A stretch of DNA of 64,000 nt. It comes from Methanosarcina mazei S-6. GTDB lineage: Archaea; Halobacteriota; Methanosarcinia; Methanosarcinales; Methanosarcinaceae. The stretch lies in contig NZ_CP009512.1 in assembly GCF_000970205.1 (NCBI RefSeq), forward strand, positions 2,852,001-2,916,000, in the 5' to 3' direction. The position numbers and the translations under genes were made by a program. This document shows, one piece after another, positions 47,940 through 57,543 of the stretch. Positions within the stretch are counted from its first letter, which is position 1; each line of letters opens with the position of its first letter. The notes beneath the pieces were generated by a model. It did not search any database and was not told where the DNA came from. It saw nothing but the letters and a program-made list of their open reading frames with translations.

Positions 47940-50420
47940 TCAGCCCTGAACTTTCTTTTTAAGTTTCTTTGCATTTTCTGCAACTTCCCTTTTCGAATGA
48001 ACCCTTGCAATCAGCTCAATGGCGTCAAGGTTACGCACTGCATTGTCCAGGTATCCGAAAACATCTCCCTGATATGCCGATATTCCGTACTTATCTTCAA
48101 GGGTCCTGATGATCTGGGAGGGATCATTGCCTTCCATACGCAGCCGGATAATCTTCTCTGAAAATTTCTGCTCTGCGCATCCGCAATAAGGGGAATCCCT
48201 GCATCCGCATGTTAAAAAGTCAGAGGCAAAGTTCAGCATAAGTTCCCTTATTTTTATGTCGAGCTGGGACAGGGATTCACCATCAAAGACAATATCAAGA
48301 GCTGCCCCCTGAAAGACCCTGGATGGCATATTAACATGCAGGGAACTTCCGATCTGGTTTGAGTACTTGAAGTATGCAGCATCGAAAAATTCCAGGTTGG
48401 TTGCAATTTTTATCGGGTTGTTGTCCTCAAGTACGGCATCCCGGATAAGGAAAGCTTTGGAAACCGGAAGGAAATGAGCTGAAATAATTTTTCCGAACCT
48501 GGTCAGTGAGATTTTGGCTCCCTTTTTCTCAATGAACCTGTAGCTCTGAAGGCGAGAAACCAGCCTGTCGAGGTCAAAGCTTCCAAACATAAGAGAATGG
48601 ATACCCCTTAAATCCTGGACCGAAGAAGTAACTGCAACTGAAGCAAGCACCTCTTCAAGCTGTTCGGCTTCCCCGTATTCAACCCCTGCAGAAAGCATCT
48701 CTCCCTGCAATAACTTGATTGCAACCTCTTCTTCAGTATCGGACTGTGCGCTTGAATATGATTTCCCCGGAACCGGCATGAGGACTACAACTCCCCGATC
48801 GTGATAATCAGGTCTGCCTGCTCTTCCGCTCATCTGCAGGAAGTCCTGGACCGAAATCCAGTCTATGCCCATTGCAAGGGATTCGAAAATAACCTGAGAA
48901 GCCGGGAAATCCACTCCAGCTGCAAGGGCGGCAGTGGTCACGATTACAGGAAGTTCTCCTTTTGCAAAAAGGGTTTCTACCTTTTTCCTTTCATACTGAG
49001 AAAGCCCTGCGTGATAGGGAGAAGCCCGGATAGAAAGTGCTCCTGCCAGTTTATGGCAGTTTCTCCTGGAATTCGTAAAAACTATTGTCTGTCCCCTGTG
49101 ATTTTTCGAAGAGAACATTGAATACTCTTCTTTTGCAAGCTGGGAGATCAGTTTTGCCTTTTCACTGTCCTGGCAGAAAAGGAGATGACGGTCTATAGGA
49201 ACAGGCCTGTGCTCATAGCGAATAAGCTGTGCTCCGAGCTTCTTTGCATATCCTGCAGGATTTGCAACGGTTGCCGAGAGATAGATAAACTGGGCTTCAG
49301 GAGCCACATAACGAAGCCTACCTATAAGCCCGTCAAGCCTGTGCCCTCTTTCCTGGTCTTCAAGGGTGTGTACCTCGTCTATAACAACAGTCCCAATTTT
49401 ACCGAGAAAATCAGCATTTCCCGAACGGAGCATGTGGTCCACGCCTTCATAGGTCCCCACAATGATATCGGCATTCGGGCTTGTCCGCATTTTCACGCGC
49501 TGGGAAGTCTTTATGAGAATTGCGCCAATTTTGATGGAAGTTGTAAGCCCGAGCTTTGAATAACGCTCTGTGAACTGGTCATACTTCTGGTTTGCCAGGG
49601 CTACAAGAGGGACAAGGTAGAGCATTTTCCCTTTTTTATTCAAAAGGTTCTGGACTCCTGCCATTTCCCCTATAAGAGTTTTCCCGGTTGCGGTTGCAGA
49701 AACCACAAACTGGTTTTTCCTTTCCAGAAGCCCGGCTTCTATGGACAGTCCCTGCACAGGAAGCAGGGTTTCGGATTTTTCAAGAAGCATTTCTTTGAAT
49801 TTTTTTGCAAGGGGCAGGTCCCTTATCCTGACTCTGGCTTCTGAAGGTGTTGTCCTGATAGTATCATACCTTGTGAACTCAGGGTCCAGCCTCTCAGGGC
49901 TCAGCATACGGATTGTCCGGTCAAGGTCCCGGGTCTTATGGAGAACCTGTTCAAGAAAATCTACAGATTTTTCTCCGTACTGTGCGCCTGCTGAACGAAC
50001 TGCACGCAGGAGTTCTTCTTTTGCGCAGTCTTCACAGATAAGTTCATCATGGTACCTGATTGACTTGCTGTTTACGAAATTGAAACGCTTATTGATCCAG
50101 CAGTGTTTGCAAATCTTTACCCTATCTGCACTGAGCTGAAATCCTTTAAGCATTTCAAGGAATGCTTCTTCATTTGAAGGGTCCCCTCCTTCTGCCAGCA
50201 TGATCCTGTTTGCACTTCTTAAAAGCTCTATGAACTGCTGGGGAGGAATAAATTCCTCATTCTTTTTGCCGGTAAGAACCCTTATTTTATGAGGACGTGG
50301 ACCTTTGTAACTTTCCTTTATATGGAGCTCGGCCACGGAAAGAGGCTGCTTCAACCGGTCTTTTATTGTCATTACTATAACTTTTGATTTTTCGGCGTAA
50401 CCGAGGACCCATAGTGTCAT
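47940..50420 (-). CDS. Ski2-like SF2 helicase with zinc finger (DUF5814 type)
   Basis: An 826-residue euryarchaeal helicase. An N-terminal region has a zinc-ribbon-like CKHCWINKR...CEDC (residues about 108-135). The SF2 core follows: motif I ATGKT near residue 247, motif II DEVH near 351, motif III SATVANPAGY near 377, motif VI QMSGRAGRPDYHD near 555. A winged-helix and a cysteine-containing segment (CGCRDSPYCGC near 745) complete the protein. It unwinds nucleic acid with ATP; substrate (DNA or RNA) is not established. The start could be a later Met near residue 17. Confidence 0.9.
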   Translation of the reverse strand: MTLWVLGYAEKSKVIVMTIKDRLKQPLSVAELHIKESYKGPRPHKIRVLTGKKNEEFIPPQQFIELLRSANRIMLAEGGDPSNEEAFLEMLKGFQLSADRVKICKHCWINKRFNFVNSKSIRYHDELICEDCAKEELLRAVRSAGAQYGEKSVDFLEQVLHKTRDLDRTIRMLSPERLDPEFTRYDTIRTTPSEARVRIRDLPLAKKFKEMLLEKSETLLPVQGLSIEAGLLERKNQFVVSATATGKTLIGEMAGVQNLLNKKGKMLYLVPLVALANQKYDQFTERYSKLGLTTSIKIGAILIKTSQRVKMRTSPNADIIVGTYEGVDHMLRSGNADFLGKIGTVVIDEVHTLEDQERGHRLDGLIGRLRYVAPEAQFIYLSATVANPAGYAKKLGAQLIRYEHRPVPIDRHLLFCQDSEKAKLISQLAKEEYSMFSSKNHRGQTIVFTNSRRNCHKLAGALSIRASPYHAGLSQYERKKVETLFAKGELPVIVTTAALAAGVDFPASQVIFESLAMGIDWISVQDFLQMSGRAGRPDYHDRGVVVLMPVPGKSYSSAQSDTEEEVAIKLLQGEMLSAGVEYGEAEQLEEVLASVAVTSSVQDLRGIHSLMFGSFDLDRLVSRLQSYRFIEKKGAKISLTRFGKIISAHFLPVSKAFLIRDAVLEDNNPIKIATNLEFFDAAYFKYSNQIGSSLHVNMPSRVFQGAALDIVFDGESLSQLDIKIRELMLNFASDFLTCGCRDSPYCGCAEQKFSEKIIRLRMEGNDPSQIIRTLEDKYGISAYQGDVFGYLDNAVRNLDAIELIARVHSKREVAENAKKLKKKVQG

Positions 50421-51127
50421 TGTTTATCCTGATATGTGAATGGTATAAGTAAGCTTCCTTTCGGAATTCAAAGATAACATTTCTCTGCCGACCTGACGTC
50501 TTAATTTTGACATCCGGAACCTTAAAAGCACGTGTAAAAATTGAGATATACTATATAGTTACATGGATGCTGCAGGCTTAGAGAAAAAGATGCAGCAGCT
50601 CTTAATAGTTTGCGGAAAACACATTTTTCAGAGCATACAACATGATTTTCCTGCTGTGTATTTTCTCCTGCTGTGCATTAATTATGCTATGTATTTTTAT
50701 GCTGTGTGTTTTCTCCTGCTGTGCATTAATTATGCTATGTATTTTTATGCTGTGTGTTTTCTCCTGCTGTGTGTTAATTATGCATTTGCTAACACCTTTC
50801 AGGCAACTCCATCGCATCTCCATATATTACATCTATTATATTTATAATTTATTACTTAATTATTATATAATAATCGTTGTGTTTAGTTCGAAACATTAAA
50901 AATCTTAATTTTTTGAGCGCAGCAGATTGGGCAGAACCGGAGAATCGGTTAAGATGAACAGGAAAATGATTTCGAACAGAAACTCCGGTTTAATGAATTC
51001 AGCCGGAAAGTAGCCAGGCCGGAGAAAGAAGGAAGTTAAGAATAAGGTTGAGATTTCAGGCTGATACTTTCAATCAGATTCTGGTTAGTTTCATGCCGGT
51101 GCATATATCAACTTATTCTCAAAAATA
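50421..51127. other. Intergenic region with tandem repeat
   Basis: About 700 bases without a gene. A 48-base tandem repeat (50654-50783) and A/T-rich sequence (50820-50880) are the only structures. Confidence 0.7.
50654..50783. repeat. 48-base tandem repeat, 2.7 units
   Basis: Units beginning CTGTGTGTTTTCTCCTGCTG start at 50654, 50702 and 50750. Unit length is a multiple of three, so several frames stay open, but no ribosome binding site or protein signature supports coding. Confidence 0.95.
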
Positions 51128-51904
51128 TTAAAGGCAGGCTCCTTCCTTTGCAAATCTGCACATGCATTTCCTTGTCTCAGGAATATTTCTGATTGTTTCA
51201 GAGATGATTTCGGAGATCGAGTCCTGAGCTTTTCCGACAACTTCTGTCACTTCGTCTGCTGTTAATTTTTGTGTTGTCATCCCACATGCCTGGTTTGTAA
51301 CAATGGCAAGGGAAGCGTAGCAAAGGCCGAGTTCTTTTGCAAGGACCACCTCGGGTATACCGGTCATACCAACAACGTCTGCGAACTGGCTCATCATGCG
51401 TATTTCAGCCCTGGTTTCAAAACGAGGGCCTTCCGTGCAGGCGTAGATCCCTTCGGTGTAAGAAAAACCGTGTTTATTCAGGGAATATTTGAGGGCTTCC
51501 TTAATTTCAGGGCAGTAAGGTTCAGCGACATCAACATGCACGGTATTATCATCATAAAAAGTAGAAGGCCTGCTGCGGGTAAAATCTATGAAATCGTCAA
51601 GCACGACAAAACTGCCTGCAGGGTGCCCGCGCATTGACCCGACCGAATTTGTGGAAATTACACGTTTTACTCCGAGGGAACGCACAGCCCATATATTTGC
51701 CCTGTAGTTGACCCTGTGAGGAGGAATATGAACTTCTTTAGCGTGTCTGGGAATTATTGCAATATCTTTTCCATTTATGCGGGTAATATATGCAGTAACA
51801 CTCCCATAGGGAGTCTTTACAGGATAATTTTCGCAGTCCCTGTGTGAGTTAAAACCCACACCTCCGAGAACTGCAATTTCTGCAATCTCATCTATCTTAT
51901 CCAT
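51128..51904 (-). CDS. S-methyl-5'-thioadenosine/thioinosine phosphorylase
   Basis: The 258-residue purine nucleoside phosphorylase (MTAP type) cleaves the nucleoside with phosphate in methionine salvage. Motifs: VLGGVGFNS near residue 12, IIPRHAKEVHIPPHRVNYRANI near 50, TNSVGSMRGHPAGSFV near 85, GIYACTEGPRFET near 148 and VVGMTGIPEVVLAKE near 173. In methanogens such enzymes act on 5'-methylthioinosine (known for the M. jannaschii homologue), so inosine may be preferred. Followed by the DUF373 gene upstream, 64 bases away. Confidence 0.9.
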   Translation of the reverse strand: MDKIDEIAEIAVLGGVGFNSHRDCENYPVKTPYGSVTAYITRINGKDIAIIPRHAKEVHIPPHRVNYRANIWAVRSLGVKRVISTNSVGSMRGHPAGSFVVLDDFIDFTRSRPSTFYDDNTVHVDVAEPYCPEIKEALKYSLNKHGFSYTEGIYACTEGPRFETRAEIRMMSQFADVVGMTGIPEVVLAKELGLCYASLAIVTNQACGMTTQKLTADEVTEVVGKAQDSISEIISETIRNIPETRKCMCRFAKEGACL

Positions 51905-51968
51905 TTTTGGGTCTCCGTTCCTGCGTTTTTAATGAAAATTCATAATTTCCGGCTGATGGGACACAGGT

Positions 51969-53105
51969 TCATGCGATCTTTTTACTTTTTCTTCCTCTCA
52001 CACTCTTCTCGTTTTCCGGGGTCTGGTTTGAAAGGGAATATTTTATCCCTGCAAGGGCAATGAGAATGGAAACAGCGATCGAATAAACGAAGTACTGCAG
52101 TGCAAGGGTAGGATCGCCTAACACTCCATCAGATATGGAAGCCGCTGCCAGGATATATGTGCTGGCTCCCCAGAAGAGCAGACCTGTTGCAATCACGAAG
52201 AGAGAAATTGAAATATTTCTATAAATGGGCCTGCCATCTGTTTTAAGATCGAAGATCTTTCCCATGTTAGCGAGCAGCAGAGCTACTGCATACCACCAGA
52301 TGGAGACATTGACGAAAACTGAGATAAGAGTAAGGGTACCGTGGTACCAGACCCCTTCTGCAGAATATAACTTCCAGACTTCCATAGCTCCATATACTGT
52401 TGCTACAAGACTGACAAGCAGGGCAGCAGTGTAGCTGATGAAAACCATCCTCTGCTCAAGGAAATCATCCCAGAGCTTTTCTTTTTCAAGGGCAACAATA
52501 TCATCAAGCCCGAAGCCCCTGTAAAGCATGTACAGCCCTACAGCCGCGAGAATTCCCACAATTGCCCCTTCGGGATAGCGGGCAAGCAGGAAGATGGCGT
52601 ATATAAGAAAAGCAAGCCCAAGGGGCACAAAGAAAGTCTGGGAGATTTTTGGGTCACTGAAAGCGTGTTTGAGGATATAATAAGTGCTTTCCAGGTTTGC
52701 ACTCTGCATAACGACAATCCGCTTCACGGAATCGATTTTCATTCTGGACTGAACTATAGGTACAAGAGTCTCGTCCTCAGCCCCGTCAGAAACAAAGACC
52801 GCTCTCTGCACCTCGTTCATCTGGAGATAGAGCTCGAGCTGTTCGGCAATTTTCTGGTCAGAGATTACTCCAACATTCTTGTCCCCTGCAAAAGAGACGA
52901 TCTCAGCATCAACTCCTTTTGCCCGAAGCTCATCAAGGATACGGATCCCTCCGAAAATAGTATTTGTATCCGAATCCTCGGGATCGGCAATTCCGAGTGC
53001 AACAGCTGCCTGGATATTTGCCTCCCTCCCTACAATAGGAGTTACCATTTTTGCTTTTTCGCCGAGATCATTATCCCTGTCTATGCATATAACCAGAGTC
53101 TGCAT
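51969..53105 (-). CDS. DUF373 family membrane protein
   Basis: The 378-residue protein has an N-terminal soluble domain (residues about 1-145) with LVICIDRDNDLGEKAKMVTPIVGR and VFVSDGAEDETLVPIVQSR, followed by about seven membrane helices. This is the architecture of the archaeal DUF373 family. The acidic motifs suggest a nucleotide- or metal-binding domain; no biochemical role is established. The basic C-terminus (RGRKSKKIA) faces the cytoplasm. Confidence 0.9.
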   Translation of the reverse strand: MQTLVICIDRDNDLGEKAKMVTPIVGREANIQAAVALGIADPEDSDTNTIFGGIRILDELRAKGVDAEIVSFAGDKNVGVISDQKIAEQLELYLQMNEVQRAVFVSDGAEDETLVPIVQSRMKIDSVKRIVVMQSANLESTYYILKHAFSDPKISQTFFVPLGLAFLIYAIFLLARYPEGAIVGILAAVGLYMLYRGFGLDDIVALEKEKLWDDFLEQRMVFISYTAALLVSLVATVYGAMEVWKLYSAEGVWYHGTLTLISVFVNVSIWWYAVALLLANMGKIFDLKTDGRPIYRNISISLFVIATGLLFWGASTYILAAASISDGVLGDPTLALQYFVYSIAVSILIALAGIKYSLSNQTPENEKSVRGRKSKKIA

Positions 53106-53665
53106 GTTTCCTCAATCATTTTATGAAAGCATCCTGCCCGGGGAGCTGATCTTTATTATGAATTATACCGCTTCGTTTTTATTATATTCCTGTCTGAGCT
53201 TTCGAAAGAAACTCTTTTAATTAGTTAAGTTGCCTTACTCTTTACAAGCATACTATTTTAGTTTTTACATTATAAGCCTGTACCGTAATAATATTTATTT
53301 TTAAAATTAGTTTTCGCCATGATGGTTTTACAGAGCCTGTTTGAAATACGCTGGAAAATGCAAAAACAGTAGTTAATGTTAGCCATGTATGTATAAAATT
53401 GTTTTGGGTGTTTATATAAATGCCCAATGGTGATTAACCTTTTTGAGCACTGCTCTTTTCACTCAGATAAAAATAAGTGTCAAGCCAGGAAATCTGGAAA
53501 AATAATATGCTATAGTAGAAGAACCCAGGATTCCTGTTATAATTACAATAAATAGCTCCAGGGGATCAATTATCATAATGAAATCATTTTTACCACAACA
53601 GATAGATTTTTTAACAGAAACCTGCTTAGTAGATAAAATATATTAGAAGAAGAACAGGGAAAAAT
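53106..53665. other. Intergenic region
   Basis: A/T-rich. A 61-codon minus-strand frame (53242-53427) lacks coding character. TATA-like sequence occurs near 53635 upstream of the RDD gene. Confidence 0.4.
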
Positions 53666-54058
53666 ATGCAGTCATACGCAGGTTTTTTCAGAAGGCTGGT
53701 AGCTTCGATAATTGACATATTTATAATCATTCTTCTGATGGCATTTATTCAGTTTGTAACAGGAATAAGGGAAGAAATATTTTACTACGTCCTGATAATT
53801 CTGTTTTCCTTGAGTTATTTTGCCTATCAGGAGAGTTCAGTCTATCAGGGGACGGTTGGAAAACAGGCAATGAATATCATCATAACCGATCTTGACGGGA
53901 GAAGAATCTCTTTTGCCTGTGCGACAAAAAGATTTATGGTGAAGGTTCTGGCATCTCTGCCTTTCTTTGCAGGTTTTTTGCCAGTATTTATCAATAAAAA
54001 CAGGCAGGGAATCCACGATAAAATTGCAAAAACTCTTGTCATAGTCCGGGAAGACTGA
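53666..54058 (+). CDS. RDD family membrane protein
   Basis: The 130-residue protein has three membrane helices and the RDD pattern: FFRRLVASIIDIFI near residue 7 (Arg-Asp of helix 1), GTVGKQAMNIIITDLDGRRISF near 62, and GIHDKIAKTLVI at the end. RDD proteins are membrane proteins of mostly unknown role, some linked to Na+/H+ transport. It is monocistronic. Confidence 0.9.
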   Translation: MQSYAGFFRRLVASIIDIFIIILLMAFIQFVTGIREEIFYYVLIILFSLSYFAYQESSVYQGTVGKQAMNIIITDLDGRRISFACATKRFMVKVLASLPFFAGFLPVFINKNRQGIHDKIAKTLVIVRED

Positions 54059-54281
54059 ATTTTGAGAAGGAGTTTTCTTTTTATATTAAGCCTTTATGTC
54101 TGATTTCCAGCCCTGTATTCCGCGCAGCCTTATTTTGAGGCAATTATGATGATTTTTACACTTAAACAATTAATTGATCAGATAAGTTAATTATATTATT
54201 TAGAGAGAGTAAATATTTTAATTATCTTTCATATAATAAAAGGAAATTATTTTCCGCCACACAGACTAAGGAAAGGTTGCC

Positions 54282-55025
54282 ATGTCTATTTACGTCGATC
54301 AGCGCAGGTTTACAGATAAAAATTCTATCAGGACCAACCCGGTTTCATATGACTTTGACCAGAGAAACCAGGCCTGGAGGAGTCCAGTTCAGGGTGATCC
54401 CTCTCAGGACTGCCCTGCCCGGAACACTCAGATTCGGGGCAACCCCCTGAGTATCCAGAAATCCATTCTAGCAGATTATCCAGACTTAACCTGCTCAGGG
54501 CAGGGCTCGGATTTGAAAGTATTCCTGGACATGGATGGAGTGCTTACTGATTTTACGGGCGCATGCGAGAAATTAAACGAACGTATGATGCTCTGGTATG
54601 CTGCAGACAGAGAGCGTTTCTGGAAACATATTACTGCTGCTGGGACCGTTTTCTGGTCGGATATGTCCTGGATGGCTGGCGGGAGAGAGCTTCACGGATT
54701 CCTTAAAAGTTCAGGCTTGCACCCCACAATTCTTTCCGCGCTCCCGAGTCCGGACAGAAAAATTGCAATGATCAACGCCAGAAAAGGAAAAATGGAGTGG
54801 TTGAAAAAAGAACTCGGGACTCCATACGCAAATAATGCAATTCTCTGTTTCCGCCCGGAAAAAGCTCTTCAATCAGGAAATTCCAGAATCCTCATAGATG
54901 ATAACTCAAATAATACCAGTGAATGGGAAGAAGCGGGAGGGACAGCTATACTGCACAGGAACGCGGATCGTACCATCAGGTGTCTTGGCAAGATCGTAAA
55001 AGAAGGACAGGAAACCCGAATTTAA
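54282..55025 (+). CDS. HAD-superfamily 5'-nucleotidase-like phosphatase
   Basis: The 247-residue protein has a polar 80-residue N-terminal extension followed by a HAD domain. Motif I is FLDMDGVLTDF (nucleophile Asp and acid Asp), motif II is the ILSALPS segment, and the motif IV area is RILIDDNSNN. The domain resembles bacterial/archaeal deoxyribonucleotidases (5'(3')-dNT/YqfW type). Substrate is not determined. Confidence 0.8.
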   Translation: MSIYVDQRRFTDKNSIRTNPVSYDFDQRNQAWRSPVQGDPSQDCPARNTQIRGNPLSIQKSILADYPDLTCSGQGSDLKVFLDMDGVLTDFTGACEKLNERMMLWYAADRERFWKHITAAGTVFWSDMSWMAGGRELHGFLKSSGLHPTILSALPSPDRKIAMINARKGKMEWLKKELGTPYANNAILCFRPEKALQSGNSRILIDDNSNNTSEWEEAGGTAILHRNADRTIRCLGKIVKEGQETRI

Positions 55026-55390
55026 TTTTATGTTCTTTACGTTCCTGAGAACCAGCCCAAAAGCTAATAATCATTAGCTGGATCATTCAGGATAAATAGC
55101 TAATTTTCGTTTTTATTATTGTTTTTGCTCCTGCTGCCTTCTGACACCTTGATCACACAGAGTTCTTTTCACCCGGCAGGAGCACTTAACTCTTATCTTA
55201 CTCCCTGCTCACTGGTTGTTTTCCTGATTTCATCATTATCCTGAGAAGGTTTTTATTACGCATCTTGAAATGGAATAGAAATCAAAAGAATTGGTAAGGA
55301 AAGAAAAAAGAAAGACTGCCGTATAACATTTCCTCAAAATTTGCCATAAAAGCGCGTTATATTCCTTTCGGAATGAGAATTAAGAAAGCC

Positions 55391-55456
55391 TGCTTCCGCC
55401 TGAAAACGAGATATTTGGAGACACCCATTTGCGGAAAATTCTGGTTGGCGGAAGCA
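55391..55456. ncRNA. Possible structured RNA (inverted repeat)
   Basis: TGCTTCCGCC (55391-55400) and GGCGGAAGCA (55447-55456) are perfect complements around a 46-base interior with further purine-rich pairing potential and a GA-rich segment (GAAAACGAGA). It could be a guide RNA stem or a decayed repeat; the evidence is structural only. Confidence 0.35.
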
Positions 55457-55573
55457 CCATAAACAAAAACACATTTTTATTATTTATGACCATTTATCCG
55501 GATAAGAGACCTTAGCTTTAAGCTAACAAAAAACAAGCTCCCTGTTTTTCCAATAAATAGAATTATTTTATTT

Positions 55574-55657
55574 GATCATTTTGTGTAAGCGATCATTTTG
55601 TGTAAGTGATCATTTTGTATAACGGCTCATTTTGTGTAACGGCTTTTTTGTATAACT
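55574..55657. repeat. 17-base tandem repeat, about five units
   Basis: Units close to GATCATTTTGTGTAAGC start at 55574, 55591, 55608, 55625 and 55642. The last two are diverged. Confidence 0.9.
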
Positions 55658-55685
55658 ATTCATATTATTATATACAATTCATTCC

Positions 55686-55859
55686 ATGAGTTCTTTGCCG
55701 GTAAACTTGGTTGTCGAATTTCATCTCATCTGGCAGACTGTCAACCTGAAAAGAAATCACTCTAAAAAGGAACTAGCAATAGATTACTGCCTTAGACTGG
55801 CTCTTCAGACCCGGTTTAAGAAATCCTGTTTCAGAAATCTTAAATCTCTGGATTATTGA
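55686..55859 (+). CDS. Possible 57-residue basic protein (doubtful)
   Basis: ATG at 55686 opens 57 codons to TGA at 55857-55859 with a basic, protein-like sequence (NHSKKELAIDYCLRLALQTR). There is no ribosome binding site. It is too short for the listed families and could be a relic. It stops 11 bases before the convergent gene. Confidence 0.3.
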   Translation: MSSLPVNLVVEFHLIWQTVNLKRNHSKKELAIDYCLRLALQTRFKKSCFRNLKSLDY

Positions 55860-55870
55860 GTTAAGATCTG

Positions 55871-56374
55871 TCAGTAAATACTCACTCCCTTTACCGAAGG
55901 CAGCTTGAGAATTTCGTCCACGAGGTCTCCAGGGACTTTATTGTCCGTAATAATGGTAAGCATGGGATTATCAGTCAGGTACGGGTCGTCCGAGACCGCC
56001 TGGCGTATGCTTACATTATGTTTTGAGATCAAACCCGCAACTTCTGCAAGGATTCCAACATGAGCTGCGTCTTCAGGAATGATGATAATCACTCCCAGCC
56101 CCAGAGAAGGAGCGACATCCCTGAGGAAGGGTATGGAATGAACATTTTTAAAAATAGTACTCAGAAGTTCGTCAGAAATGATGGTCTTTGTGGTTGCATC
56201 GACCACTCTCCGGTCAACGCCTACTTCCTTTGCGAGCTGTGTGTGTGCGATCTCTATTGATCCGGAAGTTACTTTTCCTTCCTCGTTTACCTGGAAGCCG
56301 CGTTCAAAGAGAAGTTTAAGCACTTTTGCTTGCGCAGGATATTTTTCAAATTTTTTGAGTAATGTCTGCCACAT
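55871..56374 (-). CDS. ACT-domain amino-acid metabolism regulator
   Basis: The 167-residue protein has an N-terminal helix-turn-helix (residues about 40-70, IAHTQLAKEVGVDRRVVDATT) and a C-terminal ACT domain (about 95-165, HVGILAEVAGLISKHNVSIRQAVSDDP). This is the archaeal COG2150 type. ACT domains bind amino acids, so it probably regulates an amino-acid gene. It is monocistronic. Confidence 0.88.
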   Translation of the reverse strand: MWQTLLKKFEKYPAQAKVLKLLFERGFQVNEEGKVTSGSIEIAHTQLAKEVGVDRRVVDATTKTIISDELLSTIFKNVHSIPFLRDVAPSLGLGVIIIIPEDAAHVGILAEVAGLISKHNVSIRQAVSDDPYLTDNPMLTIITDNKVPGDLVDEILKLPSVKGVSIY

Positions 56375-56571
56375 ATAAACTAAAGTTTAAAAAGAGTTCC
56401 CTGATATATAGTTTACTGATTGCTGTTAATCCCGGACCAAAATGAAGCAATCTCGAGTCGAAATGAAACTCAGGAAATGATTTTCATGTTGTTTTTTAAA
56501 TTTTCCGGGTCTTACTGAATTTGACCGTTATCTGCGTTAATTTGATGTACCTGCAGGACAGGAGTCCATAC

Positions 56572-57387
56572 ATGGAAAATTCAGGTTCAAGCAATGACAG
56601 GAATTCAGGAAAAACAGAATACCAGCTTACTCTTATTGACGCACTTAAAAAAGAAATTGAAATAGCTCGCAGGCTTGACCCTGAAAAACTCGCAGCCGAA
56701 ATTAAAAAAACTGGTTTTTCCTGCCAGAACTGTGGAAAGTGCTGCAAAAGAGCTTTTGGGGATAACAGGGTAGTGTTAACACCTCAGGAAATCGAAAAAA
56801 TCCAGAAGTATACGGATCTTTCAAAACTTGAGGTTGCAGGTCCCCTTATCCCTGACATCAGTTGTCCTGAAGAAGCCGGAGAAGGAGAAGAAGACAGGGT
56901 TGCAGAAAACTCTTCCATAATGCCGGAAATAGATGAAAAAAAGACTTCAGAGCCTTTCAGGACACCTGAGCTTCTGAAAGAAGACATCGATCCTGATGGA
57001 AATATCCATGCTTATGGCTGGATGCTCAGGCGGAAAAGGAATGGCGACTGTGTTTTTCTTGAAAAGGATACAAACCGGTGCAGGATATACCCTGTGCGTC
57101 CAATGCTCTGCAGCACCTATCCTTTTTATATTGAGGGACTTAAACTTTATACCTGCGAGTGTGAAGGGCTCGGAGTCCATATTTCTGCGGAAGAGAGCAG
57201 AAAACTCGCAGGCTCCCTGCTTTCCAGATATGTCTCGGAACTCGAAGATACACTTGCCATGTATGAAAAATACGAGGATTTCGAAAGGACAGAAAAAGGC
57301 CACGAAATTGCAAAAAATAACCTGGAAAAAGGGACCTGCATATATATCGTCCATGACAGCAGAGGAATTACAAAAATTATTGATTAA
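56572..57387 (+). CDS. YkgJ-family cysteine cluster protein
   Basis: The 271-residue protein has the YkgJ Fe-S/zinc-type cluster: CQNCGKCCKRAF near residue 48, then GDCVFLEKDTNRCRIYPVRPMLCSTYPF near 165 and CECEGLG. The acidic central insert (residues about 105-145) is variable. The start at 56572 has AGGAG eight bases upstream. Members are poorly characterised and thought to bind metal or Fe-S. Confidence 0.88.
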   Translation: MENSGSSNDRNSGKTEYQLTLIDALKKEIEIARRLDPEKLAAEIKKTGFSCQNCGKCCKRAFGDNRVVLTPQEIEKIQKYTDLSKLEVAGPLIPDISCPEEAGEGEEDRVAENSSIMPEIDEKKTSEPFRTPELLKEDIDPDGNIHAYGWMLRRKRNGDCVFLEKDTNRCRIYPVRPMLCSTYPFYIEGLKLYTCECEGLGVHISAEESRKLAGSLLSRYVSELEDTLAMYEKYEDFERTEKGHEIAKNNLEKGTCIYIVHDSRGITKIID

Positions 57388-57543
57388 GCCTCAGATTTTT
57401 TGAGTTTCCGGCTGATTCGTCCAGTTGCAAATTTTTAATTTAATGGTACTTTTTGAAAAAATTATATTATATCATCTATGAACTTCATTTCTTTTTGGGA
57501 TCATCAATTAAATTTATTTATTAGAAAGCGCCAGTTATTTCCC

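Larger units (their letters stand above)
55026..55870. other. Intergenic region with inverted and tandem repeats
   Basis: Holds a 10-base inverted repeat (55391-55456), a 17-base tandem repeat (55574-55657) and a small open frame (55686-55859). Nothing else is supported. Confidence 0.6.

Noticed and set aside
53242-53427. 61-codon minus-strand frame
   Set aside because: A/T-rich sequence gives a long frame by chance; there is no start signal and no recognisable domain.
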